Shown here piece after piece: positions 1 through 9,975 of a DNA stretch of 64,000 bases. Each line of letters opens with the position of its first letter. The first letter of the stretch is position 1. The notes below the pieces were generated by a model, which did not search any database, was not told the origin of the DNA, and saw only the letters and a program-made list of their open reading frames with translations. Origin of the DNA: Conus ventricosus (Eukaryota; Mollusca; Gastropoda; Neogastropoda; Conidae); contig CM031602.1 of NCBI GenBank assembly GCA_018398815.1, forward strand, positions 102,221,612 through 102,285,611. Direction: 5' to 3'. A program made the translations under genes and the position numbers.

Positions 1-800
1 CTTCTTATTCCTTGCGGGGCAAGGGCCAGATGGAAAAAAAGATGTGTTGCTTATCTGTTCCTTGGAATAAGATCACCATCATCATCATCATTATCAGCAT
101 TCCATGATGAGATAAATGCACGTGCATAACTCCAAAAGAATGCTGCTTGCGACACTGATTCGCCTAATAGAAAGCAGCCCCTTGTTTTCCTTGCTTGTTC
201 TGTGTGCTCTGTGTCGTCATATCTGCTAAACGATTCTGTGTCGTAAGTAGCATTCGTTTGGAGATATGAACTTGCATGTAATTCATCATGGGACAAGAGT
301 TACTTTACTTGTTTGTGCTTTACAGTTTACTGCTCCCTGCGGCATTGTGGATTCCTTTTGTTTCATTCAAATGGTGGCTACTGCATCTGTCACTGTTCCC
401 CGGTGTACTTGTCTGTCTATATTCAAGATGGAAAAGGCTGTGTCAGTCTTGAATACACGTTAATTGTATTCCTTTATTTCTTCAGTTGATGTTGCTGTGC
501 AGATGTCTCCAGTACGGCAGCACTGGTTTGGAGTTGTGAACGTGCGTTTATTTCATCATGGGAGCGAGAGCTTCCCTTAAGACGTTCCCTGCAGAATGTT
601 TCACCCTGTGGGACGTGTTTCAATGAAATCCTTTCTTAAATTTGAATGCGAATAAAACACGATAATGATAATGTTAACGCTAGTGCAGTTTTAGAAAGGT
701 AGTTCAGATGTAGCAAATAATACGATTTTTACATTTTCGCCAGAGCGTTCGCACCTCACATGTGTCTTTCTTATTGGCTGAGCTATAAACATCATGACAA
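1..800. other. Non-coding flank, no gene recognised
   Basis: This AT-rich stretch has only short ORFs without recognisable domains. A short ATC/ATT run lies near position 75. I see no RNA gene or transposon terminus. Confidence 0.5.
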
Positions 801-831
801 CACTTAACATCACTTGAACGCTTTCTTGAAA

Positions 832-838
<7 letters not shown>

Positions 839-862
<24 letters not shown>

Positions 863-880
863 CTCTCTCCTCTCTCTCTC

Positions 881-919
<39 letters not shown>
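839..919. repeat. (CT)n microsatellite
   Basis: Interrupted CT dinucleotide repeat of about 80 bases. Read on the minus strand it gives an artificial Arg-Glu tail to the LDLR-A exon upstream. It most likely lies in the intron just after that exon's splice donor. Confidence 0.95.
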
Positions 920-923
<4 letters not shown>

Positions 924-992
924 GTATAAAAGCCTTAACACTAAGCATAGTAACTGACCATGACCTTCCTGTAAAGCAGGGAGCTGACTGAC

Positions 993-1550
993 CTGCCCAC
1001 TGTTGCCACAGGGTGCTGCAGCATAATACGGACAGGGCTGGAAGGTGCAGAACTCCTCATCACTGCCATCAAAACAGTCTGCATGAAAATCGCACACCAA
1101 GGTGAAGGGCACGTGCTCCCCAAAAGATTCACACAGAAAATGCAGCGGAAATAACGGCACGGCCGCCTTACATATGGAGGAGAGCGGTGAATCCCAGGCA
1201 AAAGATGTGACGTCATGTCTAGCCCAACAGTGGCTGTCGACGTCACAGGCTAAAAACGCCCAGGTCCAATGCTGGTCACGGCAGTGGGAGAAAGACAGCG
1301 GACGGCGAAAGATGGCGAAGTCTGAAGTGTTTCCTAAGTCTGGCAGCGTGACGGGAGGACTGTTGGAGGGGAGGGGCTGCAGTGTCTGCTGTGAAGGGGA
1401 AGACAGCTCACACACGTAATGCACAGAGAGTCTTAGCCAGCAGTTTTGGAGGACAACGAAGTCATCGGTCAGTCTACTGAGGGTACCACAAAATGGTAGT
1501 ATATCACCTGTGAAATCTAACACAGAGTAACTTTTATTCAAGACTGGCAC
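993..1550 (-). CDS. Exon-like ORF with LDL-receptor class A domain
   Basis: A minus-strand open frame of about 186 codons is visible before a likely splice donor. Residues about 140-168 form a class A LDL-receptor motif: Cys residues, the hydrophobic segment FTLVCDF, and the calcium-binding end DCFDGSDEEFC. Such domains are extracellular ligand-binding modules stabilised by disulfides. An upstream Cys-containing segment (HWTWAFLACDVDSHCWA, residues about 94-110) resembles a module that I associate with mollusc orphan LDLR-A proteins. The frame after GGGCAG reads GTCAGT, a good splice donor, so the exon probably ends near 993; beyond it the frame runs into a CT microsatellite. The true start is not visible: the first Met at 1550 may lie inside a larger exon. 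Neighbouring exons were not found, so it could be a lone pseudoexon. Confidence 0.6.
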
Positions 1551-1765
1551 AGCCTTTTAAACTTGAATAAAGTCAGACAAAATACATAGACGAACAATCT
1601 AATAGTGGGGGAAAAACAAGCGCAGCCCAACAACTGAACTGTCCTGGCAAAGATTTGGACTTGAGGGGAGGGAGAGGGGAGCTTGAAGATGGAGAAACTG
1701 GGAAAATGAAATTAAAAAAAAACAAAATGTTACAAATATGAAAACTCTTCACTAGCTGCATAAGG
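1527..1765. repeat. Source segment of a local direct and inverted duplication
   Basis: The start of this segment reappears in direct orientation at about 2277-2345, and most of it (1549-1765) reappears reverse-complemented at about 2391-2640. The copies are strongly eroded, with homopolymer-rich substitutions. No coding function is seen in the segment. Confidence 0.75.
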
Positions 1766-2276
1766 GAACCATCACAATCTCTTTTGAAGGCAGATATATT
1801 TGTATTGCCTGTTCCGAAGCCTTTCGCCCACTGGATCGGGACTCATCAGGGAGACACGGCTGGTTGTGTCTGCACTCCCGGCGTCAAATAGAGACACACC
1901 ACAGTCCATAATACTGTGGTGCTCTCACCACCAAGGGTGCAAAAAAGAATCCAATAGCACCCCCAGAGCAGCCAGCGAAGAGTAGTAAATGCAACCAAAC
2001 GAAAGTTTGGGGAGGAAAAAAGTTGCTGTAAAACTAAAGACATTATGCAAATAATATAAAATGTAGGGACAGTCTTTGAGCCTACGCCTGAGGATCCACC
2101 CAAAGATGCAAGGGAGATCAAAAGACAAACACACAGACGGACGAAACAAATACAAAAAAAACCTAAATTTTTAAATAAAAGCAAAATGGGAAATAAAATT
2201 TGGGTCGGGAAGTAAACGTTTAAACAGAAAAACAAGGGGGGGTATGTTTGCCCCCCAAAAGGGGAAAACCTAACAA
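1766..2276. other. Unannotated spacer between the duplicated segments
   Basis: Only short ORFs without recognisable domains. Sequence texture changes near 2160 from ordinary to homopolymer-rich. Confidence 0.4.
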
Positions 2277-2640
2277 AACAGTAACTTTTATTAAAAGAAA
2301 TGGACACCCTTTTAAACTTGTAAAAAGTAGAAAAAATTAAATAGCGAAAAATCAAAAAATTTTAAAAAAAATTTTCAGATATGAAAACTTTTCCCTTTTT
2401 GGCGTAGTGAAAGGATTTTTCCCTTACCCTGAAATTTTTTTTTTTTTAAATTTTCTTTTTCCCCAGTTTCTCCATTTTTAAAAATCCCCTCTCCCCTCCC
2501 CTTAAGCCCCAAATTTCTTTCCCCGGGACAGTTAAAGTTTTGGGCCCTGCGCTTGTTTTTCCCCCATTTATTAGATTTTTTGTCTATGTTTTTTGCCCTG
2601 ACTTTATTCAATTTTTAAAAGGTTGTGCCGTTTGAAAAAA
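2277..2640. repeat. Eroded direct plus inverted copy of 1527-1765
   Basis: Positions 2277-2345 follow 1527-1600 in the same orientation. Positions 2391-2640 then follow 1765-1549 as the reverse complement, including the pyrimidine-rich block and the CTGACTTTATTCAA box. The result is a palindrome-like unit. The differences are mostly replacement of mixed bases by runs of A, T, G or C, which suggests poor consensus rather than ordinary divergence. Confidence 0.7.
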
Positions 2641-3440
2641 TTTTCCCTTTTGTTTTTGGTTTTCCTTAGGGGGAGAAAAACCCCCCCAAAACTTTTTTTA
2701 TTTTTTTTAAAAGAAAATTTTGTTCTTGCGATTTTGCTTTTTGGGGACTTAAAATTAAAATTTGCAGGGGGTTCAACATTTTCAATGTGAAAAATTCCTG
2801 TGAAAATTCCTGCATATTGTTTTTGACTTACAATTTTACAGCAATTTTGTACAGGGGCCCAAAAGGGGTTTGTATTACGATGAAGAATTTAAAAATTCTC
2901 CTGTTTGTTGTGGACTACCCCTTTTTCTGTTGGGTTTGAACTGTTGTGAAAAAAGTGTGTTTCCAAAGGGGGGATGTCTTCCTCATTTTTTAGGGGGGGT
3001 AAATTCAAATGGCCCTGTTTTTGGGGGATTCATTAGGGGGGATTTGGATTTGTTTTCCAAAAAGGGTTAAACATGTTTGATGTTCTTGCCTTGAATTTTA
3101 AAATGTATCCCACTATTCCACTTTCCCTTCAAAAGTTTCTATTTATTATATTCAGTTTGAGGGCCCAAAATTTATCTGTTTTTTTAAAAAAAGGGGTTTT
3201 TTTGAACTCGTGTTTTTTAAAATTTTTTTTCACTTTTTTTTACAGATTTCCTGGATGTGAAAAAGCCCAAATTTTTTTTCATGTGATCCAATCACTGATA
3301 GCAAACCCTTTTGGTTAAAAACCAACCTTAAACCTTTTCAGCACTTAAAGGTTTTTTAAAAACGGGAACTTTTTCGCTTTCAAAAAATTTTGTGTCTTTG
3401 ACGCCAGCCCCTTTTCCCCCCTTTTTGAGGTTCTTCCAGG
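2641..3440 (+). other. Homopolymer-rich stretch, probable upstream part of the retrotransposon
   Basis: No domain can be read. Because a Ty3/gypsy RT follows on the same strand, this probably holds upstream gag-pol sequence too corrupted to recognise. That placement is an inference from position only. Confidence 0.3.
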
Positions 3441-3599
3441 CGTTTTTTTTAAGAAAAAGGGGGGAAGCTTTTCAGATTCTGCTTTTGATTTCCCTGCCCC
3501 TTTCCAAATTTAAACTCTTTTTTGTTGGGGGAAAACCATTTTGGATTTGATGAACTGTTTTCATCAATTTTTGGGTGAAATTTAAATTTTTCCCCAAAA

Positions 3600-4640
3600 A
3601 GTTTTGGTTTGTCAAAAGGATGGGGGCCCAAAAGTTTGGTTAACCCTGGGGACAAAAAAAAAAGACTTCTTTTTAAAAACCTTTTTGGGGAATTTTTTTC
3701 AGGGGGAACCGAACCCATTTGGTTTGATTTTGGGCCCCTCTACTTTTGAAAGGGTGAGGCGTTTTTTATGTTTGCTTGGTGGTCTAGAAATCGATTCTTT
3801 TTTTTTTTATACATTCGGGTTTGCTAGGTTTTTGGGGGAAAGAAACATCTTCAGCATGTGACAGTTTTTTTCCCGAAATGTTGGACTTTGGATTGACTGT
3901 TCGACCATCCAAGACGTTCGCCGGTTTTCACAACTAGGGTTCTTGGGTCATGTTGTTTCTCATTGCATTCTGAAGCCTCAGGCTAGCAAGGTTGATAAGC
4001 TCATGCCCATGTCTTAGCCTACCACAAGGAAGCTAGTTCGTTCACTTCTCAGTCTGATAGGGTACTATCAAAAGTTTGTTCCTCATTTTTCCTACTCTTG
4101 TTTCTTTCTTGACAAACCTCACGAAAGATTCCAAGCGCAAATCAATACATGGACACCTGAGTGTCAAGAAGCTTTTCAGCTAATTCAGGGAATTCTTGCA
4201 AACAAGCCTGTTCTCAAACTTCTAGACCTTTCTCGTCAATTCGTTCTGAGAACAGACGCTTCATCTACAGGTCTGGGTGGTGTTTTTTTGCAGGAAGATG
4301 ATCGTGTTTTGCATCCTGTTGTTTTTATCAGCAGGAAACTGTTTGACAGAGAGAGAGACTCCTTGCTCTACTATTGAGAGGGAGTGTTCGGGTATTGTTT
4401 GGTCTATCCAGAAGCTATCTCGCTATCTATGGGGACAAAACTGGTTCCCCAGGCAGACCATAAGCCACTGACATACCTCACAAGTTCTTTTTTCAAAAAT
4501 GCTAGAGTCACTCGATGGTCTCTCCTGTTGCAAGCGTTTATGTTTGATGTTCAGTCTGTTAAGGGTGTTGACAATGTTCTCACTGATGTACTCAGTTGCA
4601 ATGGCCAGTCTCGTGCTATTCCGTAACTGTTGTTGGTTCG
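3600..4640 (+). pseudogene. pol: Ty3/gypsy-like reverse transcriptase and RNase H remnant
   Basis: Reverse transcriptase with RNase H copies retrotransposon RNA into DNA. In order I can read: an RT palm segment with PFGL and TFERV (about 3710-3750), the catalytic region replaced by homopolymer-like text near 3790-3820, the connection signature FLGHVVS (about 3945), SLIGYYQKFVPHFS (about 4050), and the RNase H start FVLRTDASSTGLGGVF (about 4240). Further RNase H pieces are STIEREC, LSRYLWG and DHKPLTYL (about 4370-4480), each in a shifted frame. At least three frame changes are needed, so it is not functional as given. No integrase is visible downstream. The left part is scrambled while the part after about 3880 is clean, pointing to sequence quality as well as decay. 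Confidence 0.85.
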
Positions 4641-5770
4641 GAAGAAACATTTTGTATTGCCTGTTTCTCAGTCTGGTTGCTGTCTAGATTGCTGTAGTGA
4701 TGCATTGGACATTTTGTCCAGTCTACAGTCTAAATTAAATTCAAAAACATAGGACTGAGGGCAGAAAACGAAGGCCAAAATTTAAGTTCTCTGCATCTGA
4801 TTTTATTCACAATTTCCACACCCCTACATACAACTACCCACACATAACTGCTATCTCACCATCACCACCCATTGACGTCGTTTATATATTTTTTTATTGT
4901 ATTTTTTAAAAAAAGTCTGTTCTTTTCCTTTGTTTCTTATTTGCATTATTAGGATATTTTGTTTGTTTTTTTATTATTGTTTGTTGTGTATTTTGGCCCC
5001 ACTAAAATCTATTATCTACCCATCATATTCACTACCATCATAATATACATACCATTCTACAAAAACAAGCTACAAGCCCCATGGTCTTCACACACCCTCC
5101 CTTTGCCTCTCCTTCCCTGCCCTCCCTTCCCCCCACGCCCTCACTATTTCCTCTCCATGTTAATCCCTCTGTGTGGCCCTCTGTTTCCGTCCAGTCGGCC
5201 ATTATGGTTTAGGTCGGCGAAATGAGCTAGATAAGATGGTTTCTCGTTCTTCATTTTCACTGTCCTAGAATGTTTGTTTTTGGTCTTTTTGTCCGATTGA
5301 AGAAGACCAAAGAGGTCGAAAATGCAATGTTTGTCCTTTACTTGAATTGTCTGTGTCCTTTGACGGTAACAAGCTCCTTCTTTCTAAATTCTACAGTAAA
5401 AAGCCAGAGTTCATTTCCTGTGGACATTTAATGTGTGATAAAGCATCTTAGAATTTTCAAAAGAAAAAAAAAAAAGGTACTTTTAAAGTCATTTGTCAAA
5501 TTTTTCATTTCCGCATTGTTTTTTTTAAACGCCATTTCGTCTTTTATTTTATTATCTATTTTTGTGTGTGTGTGGATCTATTTGAGGTAATTTGTAAGTA
5601 TTCAGAATCTTCATTTAATATATTTTGAACAAGCAGATTAGTTTGCTGGTGTATAACTTGGACATTTTATTTCTTGTAACTGTGACAAAGGGCATTCCGT
5701 GATTGTACCCGGCCGCTGTTTCAATTAGTTTTTCTTCTATGAAAAGCTGACGCTTTTTGTGTTTTTTTTT
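4641..5770. other. Non-coding remnant between RNase H and LTR boundary
   Basis: No integrase, zinc finger or chromodomain is readable here, although a Ty3 element normally carries integrase after RNase H. The internal 3' part of the element therefore appears deleted or replaced. A segment near 5240-5330 resembles 7140-7260, so a short dispersed repeat may be present. Confidence 0.4.
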
Positions 5771-5800
5771 GAGGAGGGGGGCATTGTCACGACGCAACGA
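5771..5800 (+). promoter_or_regulatory. Candidate polypurine tract and 3' LTR start
   Basis: GAGGAGGGGGGC is followed directly by ATTGTCACGACG. A purine tract immediately before a TG-starting repeat is the usual plus-strand priming site and LTR edge of Ty3-type elements. It lies in the same orientation as the RT remnant upstream. The other end of the LTR was not found, so the call is tentative. Confidence 0.45.
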
Positions 5801-6457
5801 TCGTGAAACGGTGTGCATTTGTATAGCCCTGTATAGAATTTTCGTCTCCTTTTTTTAAGGTGAGTAAGTTCTTCCGCTGTTCAAACTTCGACAAGTACGG
5901 CGCAAGTATCAACACAGATCGAGTAATGGCGTTGGAAGCAGTCACGTACTGCTCCGTTATTTTCTCTGTCCCTACTTGTTGGTGGGTTTTCTTGGCAAGT
6001 TTAATTCCTCCCCAGAGGGTTTTCAAATTGAGGCGCTGGTCGAACTGCTGAGTGCACTGGCGGGGGTTGTTCATGCTCTCCTTTGCTCTTCTTGTGGCAG
6101 CACAGTCTTCTCTGAGGCTTTGCTCCCAAGTGCCTTCCTTTTCTTCAGCAAGTAGGCCTGTTCTATTCAGAGCAGCCAGTGTCTTCCCTCCAGTGGGCTG
6201 ATGGTGTCTCTTTGTTATGGACCTTCCTCCCCTCGTGCCCAGTTCGCTGCTCAGTGGGACCAGTTGTTATGGATAATCTCTTTCTGTGCCTAGTCTCATA
6301 AGTGTTTTTGTATGAACTGCCATTGAAGCCATCTGCCATGAGCTCAGTTTACCTGGAAGTGATTGATGATCTGCACACACAGTGTTTTGTGTGTGTCGTG
6401 TGTGTGTGTGTCGTGGTGTGTGTGTGTGTTGTGTGTGTGTGTGTGTGTGAGTGTGTG

Positions 6458-6507
<50 letters not shown>

Positions 6508-7433
6508 TGCACGTCTGATCGAGTTGAACAGCTAACAACACCTGACCAGTTGATTGGAATTTCGAAGGGATTCAATTAATATCCAGGAGCACTCTCCTGT
6601 TAAGGTTCTTTGATAATGTGACCAAATCCCTTTGTTGTTATCGTTTTGTGGCATTAGTAGAGTTGTGATTTATTTTCGCCTAACAGGGAGCATGAGTGTA
6701 AAACACATGTCAAACTGTTTTACATATTTGATGGTGGGTTCCTGTGATAATAATCATTTTCATCTTCTCATTGTTTATTAAAAATATACACTCCTCCATT
6801 TAATTTCCTGTTCATGCTGTTATGGTGTAGGCGTTGGCGTGAGTGAGGAATATAAATAGTAATAGAATACACAAACAGGGCTATCGCCTTCACACATTCA
6901 TGAGAGATTTGACAAATCTATTTACAAGCTCTTCCTCATTCACTCTGTGACAGTGGGGTTACCAGGGAACTAAAGTCATGTTCCTTGTCTTCCAACTCCT
7001 CTCTTTTGGCAGACACCTTGACTTTAAACACCCAGGACCACTGCACGTGAAACTCACGTTTTTTCATGTTTTTTGATATTCATGACAGCAAACAAAACAT
7101 TGTCCTTCATCGTCCATTTTGCGCCTAATATGAAGAGATTAAGTGGTTGCTCATTCTTTGTTTTCATTGTCCTGATGTAAAGGGTGATTGCTCGTTCTTT
7201 TGTTTTCATTGTCCTGAATGTTGTTTATTTTGCCTGATGAAGAGCATAGAGGTGGACACGTCAGGGTTTGTTCTTGTAATGTGTTTGTTCCTTTTGCTGG
7301 CCACAATAGTATCTTTCTCTTTTAATTTTCCACATACTGTTTAGGGCCACCTCCTTGCACCAACATGTCGCGTGGCTGTCTCAATTGTGTGTGATCCTTC
7401 GTGTTTTCTTGTGAACGTTTGTAAGCTAGAAGA
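5801..7433. other. Non-coding region with possible LTR and a GT microsatellite
   Basis: No gene is recognised. The first few hundred bases may be the rest of the LTR. A short tandem duplication of about 38 bases lies at 7145-7222, and related sequence occurs near 5240-5330. Confidence 0.4.
6385..6507. repeat. (GT)n microsatellite
   Basis: Interrupted GT dinucleotide array. The His-Thr and Cys-Val ORFs on both strands are products of the repeat. Confidence 0.97.
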
Positions 7434-7438
7434 ACTCG

Positions 7439-9722
7439 TTGTCACGACCGACCCCTGGAGGTCTGCCCTGACAAGGATCGGTCTAGGTGGAGTGAAGGGA
7501 CGTGACTGACCTCACACGCCCCGCAAGAGTCCACACAATAAAGATTACGTTTCAACACCCATTTATTCACACCAGCAAAAATACAACATTCCAACACACA
7601 CACCATGCACGATCACAATCAAGCACTCCAACGCACACACTTGCACAATCCATCTATCCAAGCACTCCAACACCCACAACATGCAAGATTATAATTAAAC
7701 ATTTCACCTGAACGACGTACACAATCCCAATTACAGCCATTCAAGCACATGTAACATATACACAATTATAAAGAAAACATTTCCGCATCGATCCCTTCTA
7801 ACACCCGGGCGTGCGTCCACACCAAGCCTCTGTCAGGGCCTACTGGGCGCACCCTTGTCGACTCAGGTGCTCCGAACCGGGTCGGTTCTCCGCATGGGAG
7901 TCGGCTCAAAGCGACCCCTCGACTCAAAGCAGGCAGTTGAAGAGCGTTTGTCCGGAGGGGGGGGGGGCGGGAAAACGTGGCGCTGTTACTGGAGGTTCCT
8001 GGACGGGCGGGGGGTCAGGGCCGCCAGTCATGACGGCGGGCTCCCTCTACCAGTCCCACGGTCCCGACCGGGGCGTGGGCCCCTCGGACCAGGGCGTGGC
8101 ACCATTTCCACAGTCCGCCGGTCCCAGCCAGAGTGGGACTCAACCAGCACGTGCACCATCCAGTCCGTGGTCTCAGCCAGAGCGTGGCCTCAACCAGCAC
8201 GTGGCACCTCCAGTCCGTGGTCTCAGCCAGAGTGTGCCTCATCCAGCCACGGTAGGCACCCATCCAGTCCGGACTCAGGGTGAGCCCCGGGAGGGGGGGG
8301 GGAGGGAAACGTAACTGGGAGGAGAGAAGAGAGACGAATGGGGCGGGAAGGAAGAATGGCAAGGGGGAAGGAAGAGGGTACTGGGAAACCCGCCGTCCAG
8401 TAACTAGTCTTGACCCATTGCTGTCAATCTTAACAGCCACTCGCATGATGGGCGAGGGAGAAGTCTACTAAAACGCACACCAGTAACCTCATCGATTAGG
8501 GAACGTTCACTAGGGTCTTTCACACGATGCAGGTAAAAGACTGCATTAATCAACCGGTCTATAAAACAAATATGAATTATCTTCTCCACTTCTCTCACTC
8601 ACATTTAACCATTTGCCTCTTCTAGGAAATAACCAACACAGCGACCATCGCTTTATATACTGCCACCACATTTGCAATAATAAATTCAATGGCATAATTG
8701 TCACATTTTATAGCCACATTTTAAAATAACACAAATCTCAACACGATCCGAACGACAAATCATGCGTACGCACGCTCGCGAACATAAAACTCGTTCCTCC
8801 TGGCACACACAAACAGACGGTGGCCGAAGGATAGGGAGTCCGGCGAATGTGACAGGGGCGGCGAGCGAGTCCAAGCAAGTACACAACCTGAATCACCAGG
8901 GCTCTCTCCCTTCCCCCACGGACTACCGCATCACCAGAGCATAAACAGGAGAAAGAATTTTGGAAATAATTTAGATGGCAAGGTTAAAGATTGAATTAAC
9001 CAGAGGAAGGTCACACACAATATTTCTCTTACAATTTCGAAAACAAAGAATGCGCAAAATAGAAGACTAAGCCGGCTAACAACAACAAAAACCAAACCAA
9101 CAAACCACGAAAAACTTGATGCTTACAGCTTACCCGTGGGTGGACCCCCGAAGAGGCGGCGTCAAACGACTCTCTTACCCTCTGTCTGTCGAGAGGACAG
9201 AGGCGAGATCGGAAACAGAAGAAGTGATTGTCCCCTTCCTACAGGCGACTGCAGGAATTGAAAGTACTGACTGTACTCTCGATGATACGGTTTTGAAGAA
9301 CCAAGGACTGGAGCAGGCAGCTCCCAGAGACATATTCCGCTCGGAGTAGAAGACGCTACAATCCCTCAGCATTGGGCGGCAAAACATTGCCATGCTGCGT
9401 CACAGAGTGAGCTACTTCAAACTAAAAAGAAACGAAGCACTGTGCGTCAGTAAAAAGTCAGGCGAGAGGCAGAACGATAGACTGCAAGTTCGATGAGAAA
9501 GGGTAACCAGCCACCCGTGAACTACAGGTAATTGCACGGGCAGTTGAATAGAGAGAGAGAGAGAGAGAGGAAAAACAAACCGAAAGTGAGCTGAACTACA
9601 CCAAGGTGCAACCGCACCACAAGCACATAAGGGACGGATACACGACAACAGCAACGGACAATAAATAAATAAGTAATTCCGCCACCCTAGGTGGGATCGA
9701 TCGTCCGTAGGCCTCGTGACAA
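7439..9722. mobile_element. 2.28-kb insertion with TIRs and target duplication, non-autonomous
   Basis: The segment begins TTGTCACGA and ends with its exact reverse complement TCGTGACAA. It is flanked on both sides by ACTCG (7434-7438 and 9723-9727), a 5-bp target-site duplication; allowing a different boundary, the direct repeat is 8 bp (AACTCGTT). Inside are a GC-rich minisatellite and no transposase or integrase. TG...CA lies one base inside the ends, so it may be a long solo LTR of a Ty3-like element; the LTR start at 5784 shares the first ten bases. The alternative is a non-autonomous DNA transposon. Confidence 0.65.
8040..8282. repeat. GC-rich minisatellite of about 50-bp units
   Basis: Around five imperfect units share the words CAGTCCGTGGTCTCAGCCAG and CAACCAGCACGTG. 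Open frames through it on both strands are probably by-products of the repeat, although codon-sized spacing keeps them open. Confidence 0.8.
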
Positions 9723-9975
9723 ACTCGTTACACTCGTGCCCGATTTTTGATTCTTTTTCATTGGTCCAGTTTAAATTTATAACGGCCTGAAAAGGACCAG
9801 CGTGCACAACAAGTTACACAATTCTATTCTTTATTGATACATATTGACAGAAAACAGACTGAGTTGAAACGGAAGGCAAACATATTGTGATAAGCTGAAC
9901 AGGGCAGAGGCAGATACATGGTAGAAGCCTCAGAGGAAAAAAAAAGAAAAAAACCCAGACCGTGAACCTTAACAG
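9723..9975. other. Short non-coding spacer
   Basis: Lies between the TIR-bounded insertion and the large minisatellite. Nothing recognised. Confidence 0.4.

Noticed and set aside
810..948. Arg-Glu repeat domain fused to the LDLR-A exon
   Set aside because: A CT microsatellite beyond a good splice donor; the frame simply stays open.
1208..1215. CRE palindrome TGACGTCA
   Set aside because: It lies within the LDLR-A coding frame with no other promoter signal; an 8-base word is expected by chance at this scale.
6267..6575. His-Thr repeat protein
   Set aside because: Translation of a GT/CA microsatellite.
7811..8446. Overlapping ORFs of 140-167 codons on both strands in GC-rich DNA
   Set aside because: They run through a minisatellite inside a non-coding insertion; Pro, Gly and Ser bias with no domain.
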